Below, piece by piece: positions 1 to 10,124 of a stretch of DNA of 64,000 nucleotides (position 1 is the stretch's first letter; every line of letters starts with the position of its first letter). Position numbers and translations under genes: made by a program. This stretch comes from Cunninghamia lanceolata (taxonomy: Eukaryota > Streptophyta > Pinopsida > Cupressales > Cupressaceae): contig BSBN01001483.1 in the NCBI GenBank assembly GCA_027924645.1, positions 806,001 through 870,000 of the forward strand, in the 5' to 3' direction. The notes under the pieces were generated by a model. It was not told the origin of the DNA and ran no database searches. It saw nothing but the letters and a program-made list of their open reading frames with translations.

Positions 1-411
1 ATGGAACTGACTCAAGCATAGTAAAGATGCTAATCTCCCATTCAAGTATGTAATACTCATATTCTTCTCTAGATAATGTGTCTCCTCTAGGCAGTGGGCC
101 TTTTGTGAGTAGTGTGCTCAGGAAGTGAGCCCTAACTGGCAAGTGTCATTTTATACTTCTTATTTTTTTAATAGAGAATACAATCTTGGGTTAGTCACCT
201 CATGGTTTTTCCCTTAACCGGGTTTTCCCCATTAAAATATTGGTGTTATATGTGTTGAATTTGTTTCTGCTCTTGAATTATTGCATTATGCTTTCATGAT
301 TAAATCATTGATATGCTATTGAGATATAATAAGGTTTTAAGTGACTAAGGAATAGGATTTTGGTGACAATTGATTCACCCCCCCTCTCAGTTGTTTGTCC
401 TAAATCCAACA
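1..411 (+). repeat. C1 5' LTR, right end only
   Basis: This stretch matches the last 410 or so bases of the LTR at 2560-3960, including the block of CAGTGAGCC-like repeats and the terminal CCAACA. The left part of the LTR is outside the window. Confidence 0.9.
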
Positions 412-412
412 A

Positions 413-430
413 TTGGTATTAGAGCCAAGT
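413..430 (+). other. C1 primer binding site (tRNA-Met type)
   Basis: TTGGTATTAGAGCCAAG follows the LTR end by one base. It differs by one base from the usual plant initiator-Met primer site TGGTATCAGAGC. Confidence 0.8.
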
Positions 431-463
431 TCTTTAGAAAAAGCCTAACAGCTTGAGGAGGAT

Positions 464-1545
464 ATGGGAATCTCAATGGATGCATATGGTATGAAAGAAC
501 AACTACAGTCTACCTTAGATGATCTTGATCAATTGCAGTATGAAGTAAATAATTTGAGAGAGTGACTTAAGATAGCTAATGATTTCATCAATAAGCTGAA
601 AGAAAAACTCAGTAATTCCATGAAAAAGAGAAAGGAACTACTTTAGAAGTTAGCGGATCAGAATGAAGCCAATAATATTGATGAAGACCTAAATGAGAAA
701 ACAAAGCTATGTGAAAAGCTATCAAAATAAGTTGTTATGGTAAGACATGAAATGGAATCAGGGGTTATAAAATTTACCCAAGAAATTGAAGAGAAGAGAA
801 AGACTAAAGAAAACTTAAATCAGTCCCTCAAGGAGAAAACAAAAGATTGCTACAAAATGGACAGAATAATTAGACATCTTGAGTCTGATCTTGGAGAAGC
901 TAGATACAATGAAGAACAACTTGAGAGACAGATTGACACTCTTAAACAAGATCTTGAAACTATAAATGAATACAAAGAAAAATTCAAGATAAGATCAACC
1001 AAACTTGAAGTACTACTTGAAAGTCAAAAGAGGGTAGATGATAAGCATGGCTTGAGATATGAGAAAGGTGAAAGCTCTGGATCTAGTCAAAAGAACTTTG
1101 GGTTAGGAGGACAAAGAAACAGGCCTAGAAGACCTCTGGTAAGACAACCTAATGCTCAAAGATATCCATCTTTCAGTGGAAGTTGCTTCAACTGCAACAA
1201 ATTTGGTCATAAAGCAACTCAGTGTAGGAGAAAAATGAATCAAAATAATCCATCCTTCTCTGGTCAATGTATGGTCACAAATCTCATGAATGCAGAAATA
1301 TGCAAATGGACAATTCTTTCAATGGTAGATGTTTTGCATGCAATAGAATGGGGCATATGGTTAATCAATGTCGATCAAGAAGATATCAATCAAATAAGAA
1401 AGGAAATGTTTTGTGTTACAATTGCAATAAATCCAGTCATATAGCTAGATTTGGTAGGAACAGAAATCATGATGGAAAAGGTCTAGTGAAACATGATCAG
1501 AAACAAGACAAAGGCAAAGGTAAAGTGAATGTAGATGAGATTTAG
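464..1545 (+). pseudogene. C1 gag: coiled coil plus zinc knuckles, broken
   Basis: Translation from the ATG at 464 gives a Gln/Glu/Lys-rich coiled-coil region, then a basic stretch and a row of CCHC zinc knuckles. The first knuckle, CFNCNKFGHKATQC (about 1183-1224), is intact. The second is damaged by a one-base frameshift near 1268. The third, CFACNRMGHMVNQC, is intact. The fourth has lost its last Cys (CYNCNKSSHIARF). In-frame stops lie near 565, 643 and 728, and the frame changes near 1268. Zinc knuckles bind genomic RNA in retroelement Gag proteins. The ATG was chosen because it opens the frame downstream of the primer site. The gene is not functional. Confidence 0.8.
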
Positions 1546-1947
1546 AAGGAGATGAGAAAGACTTGGGTAAAGAAGAGTGTGATGAACATTGGTGATGGGT
1601 CTACACTGGAATTAGGTGTTGATAATCCTTCTAGAAATTAAAAAGTGAGCTCTAGCTCAGGGGGAGCTGCAAAGAAGATCAAATTCCCCTAGCTAGCTAA
1701 TAAGTGCCTAAATTTGAAACATTAAGTAAGAATTAGAGGTTACGGATTAAAGGGCTTTTGGAGGTTCATCTAAAAATCATTTAGTTAAAAGTTGAGAAAT
1801 CTGCATATAGATTTGAAGAAGTTATGAGTAGATCTGGTTCTGACAGCTATCTAGTAAAAACAAAATTACACAAATAGATCTGGTATGATCTGAAAATGCA
1901 ATTTTATGGTCTACGGATTTAGAGGCATGTTTTGAAACGATAAAATT
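1546..1947 (+). other. C1 degraded gap between gag and RNase H
   Basis: The gag frame runs on for about 30 codons after a stop, as far as a Ser/Gly/Lys-rich tail. After that I see no protease, integrase or reverse transcriptase motif. The stretch marks the large internal deletion of C1. Confidence 0.6.
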
Positions 1948-2217
1948 ATGTTGTCAACTCACTTGGATAATAATTTGAAGATCCGCAGAGTGATTCACGA
2001 GAAATTCACTCAAAACAGTGTGTTACATTCAAAGACAAAACATATATCCATCAAATTTCACTTTTTGAGACAACAGGTGAACAAGAATGAAGTCAGATTG
2101 GAGTTTGTGCCCTCAAAGGATCAGATTGTAGACATTTTTACCAAACCTCTACCTAAGGACACTTTTGAGTATCTTAGGGAGAAGTTAGGGGTTATTACCC
2201 CTTTGGTTTTGAATTAA
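1948..2217 (+). pseudogene. C1 RNase H C-terminus (copia pol tail)
   Basis: The 89 codons match the very end of a Ty1/copia polyprotein: a KTKHISIKFHFLR block, then VPSKDQIVDIFTKPLP, the typical C-terminal signature of copia RNase H. A close relative stands at the same place in C4 (end at 38820). All catalytic parts of RNase H lie upstream and are gone, so only this tail survives. The stop at 2215-2217 looks like the natural end of pol, because the distance to the LTR (about 340 bases) is the same as in C3 and C4. Confidence 0.85.
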
Positions 2218-2373
2218 GATGCACTAATGTGCATCAATCCAGTGGATCCCACAGTCATATCTTTTGATCTAGATTGATGTTAGGAGGCTTCTACTCAGGG
2301 GGAGCAGTCAGTATGATTTTGAAGTATGAGAAGTTGTTGCAAGTATGTGCCCTTTTCCATTGATGTCAAAGGG

Positions 2374-2559
2374 GGAGAGAAGACATGTGAAAAACAAAAA
2401 GTGGTTGCTGATTAAAGGAGGAGCAGTAAAGGAAGAGAAGACATGTGAATGGTTGATGTTAATAGGAGGAGCCATGTTAGTCAGTGAGGAGAAGTTCTTG
2501 TCTTGATGGTTAAATAGTTTTTCATATCATATGTTGCCATCAATGACAAAGGGGGAGAT
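2374..2559 (+). other. C1 doubled polypurine tract
   Basis: The motif CAAAGGGGGAGA occurs twice, near 2376 and at 2547-2558, each after a TGATGTC or ATGAC context. The second copy abuts the 3' LTR and is the plus-strand primer. The repeated arrangement is described for Sireviruses. The rest of 2218-2559 is non-coding. Confidence 0.75.
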
Positions 2560-3960
2560 TGTTGCAAGTATGGGCCTAACAGATGTTGTCATTGATGTCA
2601 ACATACTCCTGTTGCATTGATGTCAAGGATTGGATGAGTTGTGTGCTAAGGATATTGAGAAAATTAGTCCTATTAGAAACATAGAAGAATAGTGAAGATA
2701 GTGAAGCTCTATGAAGTGAAGATCCCAGCTAGATAAATATCAGAGTATGTGCATCAAAGGGTTTGTAGATATGTCTCTGAAGATGATCCAGTCAAGATTT
2801 GAGAGGTCCACATGAAAATGTGGAGGAGTTATGGCCATAAGAGTAAAATTGGTTTTGGCAACTATATTATAGGTGACAGAGTGACACAAATAGGTCCAGT
2901 GAGATTTGGAAATACAATATCATGTTTTATAGATCTGGTGGCATGTTTGGGAGGCTAATGTGAATTTACAACCCAACTAGTTCATGGTTTGGAGGTCCAC
3001 AAGCAATCCTTCTAATGTGATAGTGATGACCAACTATGTTCTTGAGGTTTTGGATGAAGACGTGAATGATTATAGTAAGCAGAAGTGGTGTGGATGTTCT
3101 TGGTGATTCAAGCAATCTTGTGAGGGTCTCTAGATTGTGTCTAGTTTGTGTTGATGGTCCGCATTGAAGATTGAGCTCGTAATTGAAGATTTACCTTTGG
3201 GTGATGGTGTTCTTCCTAGTCTTGGCCGACCAGATGATTTGCGCATGTTGTGGATGATCTTGAAGATGTTTTGTGAAGCATGGTGTGTTCCTTGAAGAAG
3301 ATTGAAGTCCCAGCTATGTGTAGCCAACAGTGTAGTGATGCACATGAAGTTTTTGTAATAAGTCAAGTTGTATTTTTGTAATTGCTCTGTAATAAAATAA
3401 GTGTGTGTTGTGTCGACTTTGATGATCATTCCAAAGCCGATATCATGTATAAATAAGAGTTACGAAGTCATTCAAATGTATCCATGTGGTCCTGATGAGA
3501 AGGTGGTAGTGAAGAGGAGTGAAAAGTAGAGCAGAGGTATTGCGCTTAAATGGAACTGACTCAAGCATAGTAAAGATGCTAATCTCTAATTCAAGTATGT
3601 AATACTCATATTCTTCTGTAGACAGTGTGTCTCCTATAGGCAGTGGGCCTTTTGTGAGCAATGTGCTCAGGCAGTGAGCCCTAACTGACAAGTGCCATTT
3701 TATACTTCTTATTCTTTTAATAGAGAATACATTCTTGGGTTAGTCACCTCATGGTTTTTCCCTTAACTAGGTTTTCCATGTTAAAATCTTGGTGTTATAT
3801 GTGTTGAATTTATTTCTATTCTTGAATTATTGCATTATGCTTTCATGATTCAATCATTGATATGCTGTTGAAATATAAGAAGGTTTTAAGTGAATAAGGA
3901 ATAGGATTTTGGTGACAACTGATTCACCCCCCCTCTCAGTTGTTTGTCATAAATCCAACA
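2560..3960 (+). repeat. C1 3' LTR (1401 bp)
   Basis: It begins TGTTGCAAGT after the polypurine tract and ends CCAACA, with the TG...CA termini of an LTR. A TATA box (TATAAATA, 3448-3455) lies about 500 bases before the end, followed by short CAGTGAGCC-like repeats, so the transcript probably starts just after 3455. The ORFs on the opposite strand here are not coding. Confidence 0.88.
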
Positions 3961-3964
3961 AGAT

Positions 3965-5188
3965 GATGAAGTAAATAAGATGAAAAGAGAGGCTACTGAA
4001 GCCTCTGAGAGCAAAAAGAAGGCATCCTCTGGTAAGGGTAAATCTAAGAAAAGGACAAAAATTGATGAGTCTCAGATAGGTGAAGCCACTATAAGTCTTG
4101 AAGATGTTCTAAAGGCCATAACTATTGATGGAAACTTAAAACTCATAGCCCAATTATATGATGAATATGAAGATCCAAATAAGAAAATCATTGAGACTGC
4201 TGTCATTAGATACTTGGACATATACAACAAAGCTCTTATAGAGATAATTATTGATCTTCCGGACACCTTGGGAAGTATAATGTCTGCAAGAAAAGAAGCG
4301 GCTATGGAAAAGGACATTGAAATTAGATAGCATACATTGATAAGGTTATGTCCAGAGATCACTCCTAAAGATAAAACAAAAATTTCCAATGAGCTCCACA
4401 AAGAGTTCAGAACAAAGAGAAGAATGAATACTCTCATGTCAGATGATATTGAGAAAGTAGTAAAAGAGATTGAGGAAATCACTTTAAGAGTGTTGAAGGA
4501 ATTTCGTCTTCCAACAATATATGTCAATAAGGAAACAAGTGTTGGAGATGACACATTCATTCTGGATGTGAACTTGGATCAAGGCCTTGATGAAGAACCA
4601 AAAGTGAAAGAAGATACAAACCCTACTACTAGTTTAGATACTGCTAAACAACTGACCATTGACCAAGCAGTCAAAGAAATGACAGAGGAACAAATCAAAC
4701 CTGATGATCAAGATGTGGATCAAGAAGAGGAAATTTCTATACTAGAACAAACAGTAGATACAAATAAGGACATGGATTTAGACCCTCCTGAGTTAAATCA
4801 AGAAGAAGTCTTTGATATAAGAGACATTGTAGAATCGATAAAGGACTTCTTGGAGAAAGAGAAACAAGTCTTGGATGAGCCTAAATTTTTGCAAGGACCA
4901 ATAAATCTGGACTCAATGTCTCCTATACAAAAATTTAAATTGGTTTCAATTGTGCAAGCAAAGGCACAAGAAGAAATTTTGAAATCTCACATACAGGACA
5001 GTGAACTAATTGGTGAGGCATCCAACATATTAGAGAAGCTGATGCCATCATATCATAAGGATACCTCCTTGTCTTCAATAATTCAACTAAAAGGGCTCAT
5101 AAAATTTGTAAGTGAGCATTTTGAATCTGTTAAGAAATCTGTTGAGACTAAAGTAAGAAAATAATTTGATGAGAAAAGATTAAAAGAG
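3965..5188 (+). pseudogene. C3 accessory ORF, first part: acidic coiled-coil protein of unknown function
   Basis: The frame has two stops here: TAG at 4328-4330, probably from CAG, and TAA at 5162-5164. It encodes a Lys/Ser-rich basic stretch (about 3990-4070, nuclear-signal-like KGKSKKRTK), a mixed helical region, then a long acidic Asp/Glu/Gln-rich segment (about 4540-4900) and more predicted helix. I do not recognise a named domain. The position is directly before the polypurine region, where Sireviruses carry an extra or envelope-like ORF. I see no signal peptide or hydrophobic segment in the visible part, so an envelope role is not supported. The start lies upstream of C1. A diverged second copy of the last 630 bases stands at 8361-8984. 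Confidence 0.7.
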
Positions 5189-5617
5189 TGTTGGTAGGTG
5201 GCGATGATCATGCAAGTACTGTACACTAGTTATGTATCCTTGCCGAAGTTTGGGGACGACAGCCCCTAAGAAGCGGGGGTTTGGGGGCACAGTCCCCAAT
5301 TTTTTTTCCATGAGCCGACATAAAAAAACCCTATTTTTGTAACCAACATAAGGCTTGATAAAATCAGCTAAGGGTTAGGGTTTTGGTGGATATTGTATTG
5401 TAGCATTTGCAATGGTATTGAGTTGCAGGGATTGCTAATTGTAATCGGTTTGATTTACTAGATAATAATCTTCAACTCTCTATTGGTGGATGTAGCCCAA
5501 CTTTGGGTGAACCACAATAAAACTTTTCTCTCACTATTATTATTTATGTGTATTTTCTTTTCTCTATTTAATCTTTTTTTGCATTTAATTGATATCTTCT
5601 GCCAGCTAACCCTAACA
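5189..5617 (+). repeat. C2 5' LTR (429 bp)
   Basis: It begins TGTTGGTAGG, ends CCTAACA and is repeated with small differences at 8985-9386. It contains a GGGTTTGGGGGC-like G-rich stretch near 5275 that the second copy mostly lacks. Confidence 0.88.
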
Positions 5618-5618
5618 A

Positions 5619-5636
5619 GTGGTATTAGAGTAGGTT
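5619..5636 (+). other. C2 primer binding site
   Basis: GTGGTATTAGAGTAGGTTG lies directly after the LTR. It is a variant of the plant initiator-Met primer site TGGTATCAGAGC. Confidence 0.75.
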
Positions 5637-5683
5637 GTGTTTGATTATCATTTGTAGGAAGATCTCATGGTTGAGTGGGAGCA

Positions 5684-8360
5684 ATGGCGGATGAGGGTAA
5701 ATTGAAGGTAGACAAATTCAATGGGTAGAACTATCAGTTATGGAAGATACAGATGGAGGATTATCTCTATCAGAAGGATTTATGGATGTCGTTGGAAGGA
5801 GTAGCCAAGAAATTGGCAATAATGACTGATGAGGATTGGAATCTTTTTGACAGAAAGGCACTGGGAACCATTCGGTTGTGCCTGGCACCATCGGTGGCAT
5901 TCAATATAACGGAAGTGAAGACAACAGATGGTCTGATGAAAACTTTGGTTAAATTGTATGAAAAATCCTCAGCCTCAAATAAGGTATTTCTCATGAAGCA
6001 TTTGTTTAATTTGAAAATGATTGAAGGTGGATCTATGACAGATCATTTAAATGAATTTAATACAATTACTAGTCAATTGACTTATGTAAATGTAAAATTT
6101 GATGAAGTTAGAGCTCTCTTGATATTATGTTCTTTGCCTAAAAGCTAGAATAGTTTGGTAATGACAGTTAGTAACTCTATTTTTGGTTCAAATACCCTGA
6201 AATTTGATGATGTTGTTGGTGTTATTCTGAGTGAGGAAATTTGTAGGAAAAGCTCAGGTGGATCCACATCAGGTAGTGTTTTGAATGCAAAAAGTAGGGG
6301 CAGATCAAAGGAGAGAGGAAAAGGTTCTAGAGGACATGGGAAGTCACAATAAAAATTAAAGGATAAGAGATCCCAATCCAGAGGATAGAAGGATTGCTGG
6401 TACTATGGGAAACTAGGTCATCTAAAGAAAGATTACTTCTCTTAGAAGAATAAAGAAGGAGACAAACAAGAAGGCAATAAGGAGGCAAATGTGGTAAGCA
6501 ATAAATCTAAAGATGATGCTTTGATTCTTTCCCTAGATAGTGCTGATGATTCATGGGTTTTAGATTTAGGGACCTCATTTCATGCTACACCCCATAGAAG
6601 TTATTTTCTTGATTATGTCCAAGGGGATTTTGGGTTGGTTTATTTGGGAGATAATGAACCTTGTCAGATTGTTGGAAAGGGAAGAATCAAGATTAAGTTG
6701 CAAAATGGGAATCATTGGCTACTACAAGAGGTAAGGCATGTTCCAAGGTTGAGTAGGAATTTAATTTTAGCAGGGAAGCTAGCTGATGAAGGTTGCATAG
6801 TTACTTTCAGTGATAAAAATTGGAAGGTTTCAAAAGGTGCCTTAGTAGTAGAAAAAGGTGTGAAAGTAGGCACCTTATATCTTTGTACAGGTCATACTAT
6901 TCCTTCTACTTTAGCTATTGCAGAGAAAAAACAAACAGGTTCAGGAACAGTTGCTGCAGGTTTGCAAGAAGAGACTGAAATAGTTGCTGCAGGTTCTAAG
7001 ACAACACTATGACATAACAGACTTGGGCATATGAGTGAAAATGGTATGAAGGTACTTCATTCTAAGAAAGTTTTACTAGGTTTGAAATGTATTAATATCG
7101 ATTTCAGTGAAAGTTGTGTGTATGACAAACAAAAGAGAGTTAGTTTTCTCAAGGATGGGAAGCAAAAGAAAGATGAAAAGTTGGAGCTTGTGCATACAGA
7201 TGTATGAGGACCGGCTCAGGTATCTTCTCTCAATGGCTCTCGGTATTATGTTACATTCATAGATGATGCAACTAGGAAGGTTTGGATTTATTTTCTTAGG
7301 CATAAATCTGATGTATTTGAAACATTTAATAAATGGAAAATCTTGGTTGAGAATGAGACAGACAAAAGATTAAAATGTCTCAGATCTGATAATGGTGGTG
7401 AGTATTGTAGTAAAGAATTTGAGGATTATTGTTCCTTTAATGGAATTCATAGGTAGGAAACGGTTCCAGGGACTCCAAAGGAAAATGGAGTGGCTGAACA
7501 CATGAATAGGACAATAATGGAGCATGCAAGGACCATGAGATTGCATGTTGGGCTGCCTTTAAATATGTGGCTAGAGACTATCAACACCAATGTATATTTA
7601 ATTAATAGAGGTCCTTCAGTTCCTTTAGGCTGTGGTATTCTAGAGGAAGCATGGATAGGTAAGAAGGTGAGTTATTCTTTTCTTAAAACCTTTGGATGTG
7701 AAGCATTTTCACATGTAGATTATAAAAATAGAACCAAGTTGGATGCAAAATCAAAAAAGTGTACCTTTGTTGGATATGGCATTGATGAATTTAGTTATAG
7801 GTTTTGGGATTTTGAAAATTAAAAAATTGTGAGAAGCAGGGATGTATTCAATGAGAAGGTGTTGTATAAAGATCAATTGTAGTAGCATGAGAAGAAAGAA
7901 AAGGATTATGTGGTGCTGGATGATACTCCAAATAGTGATGTTTTAGTGGTTCCTCATTCTCCACAACAGCAACAAGAAATACCACAAACTCTAGTGAATG
8001 TTAGATGGTCAACAAGGCTAAGTAGACCTCCTAAAAGGTTTTCTCCCTCTTTGTATTCTATTTTGTTAATAGATGCTGGTGAACCAGAAGGGTATGATGA
8101 AGCTATGCAGGTGGATACCAAGGTTCAGTGGGAGCTTGCAATGAAAGAAGAAATGGACTCCTTGCTGAAAAATCAGACTTGGGAATTATGTAAGTTGCAT
8201 GCAGGTAAAAAGGCTTTACCAAACAAATGGGTTTGAAGGCTGAAAGAGGAAGATGAAGGTAGAAAAGATTTAAAGCCAGGTTACTAGTAAAAGAATTTGC
8301 ATAGAAAAAAGGCGTTGATTTTGATGAGATTTTTTCTCTAGTTGTTAAGATGAATTCTAT
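5684..8360 (+). pseudogene. C2 gag-pol (gag, protease, integrase, RT start), multiple stops
   Basis: One frame from the ATG at 5684 carries the whole polyprotein to about 8265, broken by roughly a dozen stops but no indel. After 8265 a one-base shift leads into the RT stub. Visible parts are a UBN2-type gag (5684-6350), a zinc knuckle that has lost two Cys (near 6393, CWYYGKLGHLKKDY), a protease with DLGTS in place of DSG-S (about 6560), a GAG-pre-integrase HRLGH block (about 7017) and the integrase core. The integrase motifs are TFIDDA, RSDNGGEY and NGVAEHMN, so the D-D-E residues are present. The start of RT ends in DEIFSLVVKM. Most stops are TAG, TAA or TGA where Gln or Trp is expected. 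Confidence 0.85.
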
Positions 8361-8984
8361 TCTAGATGTGATCTTGGATCAAGGCCCTGATGAAGAACCA
8401 AAAGTGAAAGAAGATACAAACCCTGCTACTGGTTCAGATACTGTTGAACTAACCGTTGACCAGGCAGTCAAAGAAATGACAAGGGAACAAATCAAACCTA
8501 ATGATCAAGATGTGGATCAAGAAGAGGAAATTTCTATACCAGAACAAAAGGTAGATACAAACAAGGACATGGATTTAGACCCTCTTGAGTTAAATCAAGA
8601 AGAAGTCTTTGATACAAGAGACACTGCAGAATTGATAAAGGACTTTTTGGAGAAAGAGAAACAAGTCTTGGATGAGCCTAAATTTTTGCAAGGACCAATA
8701 AATCTGGATTCAATGTCTCCTATATAGAAATTTAAATTGGTTTCAATTGTACAAGCAAAGACACAAGAAGAAATTTGAAATCTCACATACAGGATAGTGA
8801 ACTAATTGGTGAGGCATCCAACATATTGGAGAAGCTGATGCCATCATATCATAAGGATACCTCCTTGTCTTCAATAATTCAACTAAAAGGGCTCATAAAA
8901 TCTGTAAGTGAGCATTTTGAATCTTTTAAGAAATTTGCTGAGACTAAAGTAAGACAAGAATTTGATGAGAAAATATTAAAAGAG
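8361..8984 (+). pseudogene. C3 accessory ORF, duplicated segment
   Basis: This is a diverged copy of 4557-5188. It encodes the same acidic segment (LDQG..EEPKVKEDTNP, then EKEKQVLDEPKFLQG) and the same helical end, with a TAG at about 8725, a one-base deletion near 8777 and other changes. It joins in frame to the broken C2 reverse transcriptase at about 8355-8366, where the two parents share the short stretch ATTCT.GATGTGA. It is a by-product of the tandem duplication, not a separate gene. Confidence 0.85.
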
Positions 8985-9386
8985 TGTTGGTAGGTGGTGA
9001 CTAATTATGCAAATACTGTACACTAGTTATGTATCCTCATCGGGGTTCAAGGGCATAGCCCCCAAATTTTTTTTTCCATGAGGCGACATAAAAAAAACCC
9101 TATTTTGGTAACCGGCATAAGGCTTGATAAAAATAGCTAAGGGTTAGGGTTTTGGTGGATATTATATTGTAGCATTTGTAGTGGTATTGAGTTGTAGGGA
9201 TTGCTAGTTGTAATCAGTTTGATTTCCTAGATAATAATATTGGACTCTCTGTTGGTGGATGTAGCCCGATTTTGGGTGAACCACATTAAAAGTTATTTCT
9301 TGCTGTTATTATTTCTGTGTATTTTCTTTCCTCTGTTTAATCTTTATTTGCATTTAATTGATATCTTCTGCTAGCTAACCCTAACA
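8985..9386 (+). repeat. C2 second LTR (402 bp)
   Basis: The termini TGTTGG...CTAACA match 5189-5617. It is followed by AAGAC, the right-hand copy of the target site. Confidence 0.88.
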
Positions 9387-9797
9387 AAGACCTGAAGACT
9401 ATGTTAGTAAATGACAAAGCTCTACTAGAAAATAAAATAAAAGGCATACAAAGTGCTATCAAAGAAGCAAGTGACTTGTACAAATTTTTTTTATCTTGGC
9501 CGAAAGCCACAAAAGAGTTAGAAGAAAAGATAAAGGAACATAAACTGTAGCTAATTAAATATTTCCAAAACATTTGATCCAACAGCTGAATCGGTAAGCA
9601 ACAAAGAAATACAAGTAATTAATATTCATAATGAGTTAAGTGATATTGTAAATAAGAGGGATTAGATGAAGAATAAAATGTGTCAGTTGAGAGGACTAAT
9701 TAGTCCCAAGCTAGATTAAATGATCAGTATTGCAGTAGAAGTACAGGCAACTTCCCAAATTGACACAAATTCTGATATGCACAAGGAAGAAGAATAA
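9387..9797 (+). pseudogene. C3 accessory ORF, last part
   Basis: After the C2 insertion the coiled-coil frame resumes without a shift when one target-site copy is removed. It runs through a Lys/Glu/Leu-rich segment to about 9550, shifts by one base near 9570, and continues through two stops (9664 and 9716 areas) to a natural-looking end in three Glu codons and TAA at 9795-9797. The whole ORF is about 1.6 kb in the visible part. No domain was recognised. The stop is about 330 bases before the LTR, the same spacing as from the pol stop to the LTR in C1 and C4. Confidence 0.7.
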
Positions 9798-10124
9798 GTC
9801 TTCTTAATAAATGGTCACATCAAAATTTTGGAACAAGAATTAATGGGATGAAGAGATTACACAATTAAATATTGTGTATAAAGATATTCTTTCATCAAAT
9901 TGAGTTGAAATTTGTATGTGTACATATGTGGCAGAATATGAAGATTTTTGCAATTTTGGTCCAATTTTGACTCTTGTACATACACCTTTTCTATTGATGT
10001 CAAAGGGGGAGAAGAAGACTAGTGAAAAATGAGAAAACACCTTAAGAAGAGAAGAGACATAGAGTAAGGGGGAGTAGATACACATTTTTCACTAAGTGTT
10101 GCCATCGATGCCAAAGGGGGAGAT
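9798..10124 (+). other. C3 3' untranslated region with doubled polypurine tract
   Basis: TGATGTCAAAGGGGGAGA occurs near 9992, and a second copy, GCCAAAGGGGGAGAT, at 10110-10124 abuts the LTR. The layout copies that of C1 and C4. No coding signal is seen. Confidence 0.75.

Larger units (their letters stand above)
1..3960 (+). mobile_element. C1: Sirevirus-like Ty1/copia element, internally deleted
   Basis: Two direct copies of one LTR flank the internal region: positions 1-411 repeat the end of the LTR at 2560-3960. Inside are a tRNA-Met-type primer site, a gag with zinc knuckles, the tail of a copia RNase H and a polypurine tract, in the order expected for a plus-strand copia element. Protease, integrase and reverse transcriptase are missing, so this is a deletion derivative. 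Long LTRs (1.4 kb) ending in a TTCACCCCCCCTCTC block just before the primer site, and a doubled polypurine motif, are features known from Sireviruses; the lineage is inferred from these. The 5' end lies outside the window. The element ends exactly where the reading frame of C3 begins, so it is probably inserted in C3. Confidence 0.85.
5189..9386 (+). mobile_element. C2: short-LTR Ty1/copia element in a tandem duplication
   Basis: The order is LTR (5189-5617), primer site, gag, protease, integrase and the start of reverse transcriptase, cut at about 8360. There the sequence changes to a second copy of the flanking C3 ORF (8361-8984), followed by a second LTR (8985-9386). The 5-bp target site is AAGAG before and AAGAC after. 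Both LTRs have the same AAGAG in front because the flank was copied with them. The simplest history is insertion into the C3 ORF, unequal exchange between the RT region and the upstream flank, and reduction of the second copy to a solo LTR. The 3' half of pol is absent. Confidence 0.85.

Noticed and set aside
4072..4560. 162-codon ORF on the minus strand
   Set aside because: It is the antisense of the C3 ORF, which explains its Ile/Ser/Leu bias.
3965..9797. C3 accessory ORF as a retroviral-type envelope
   Set aside because: The position would fit, but no signal peptide, transmembrane segment or Cys pattern is visible in the part present.
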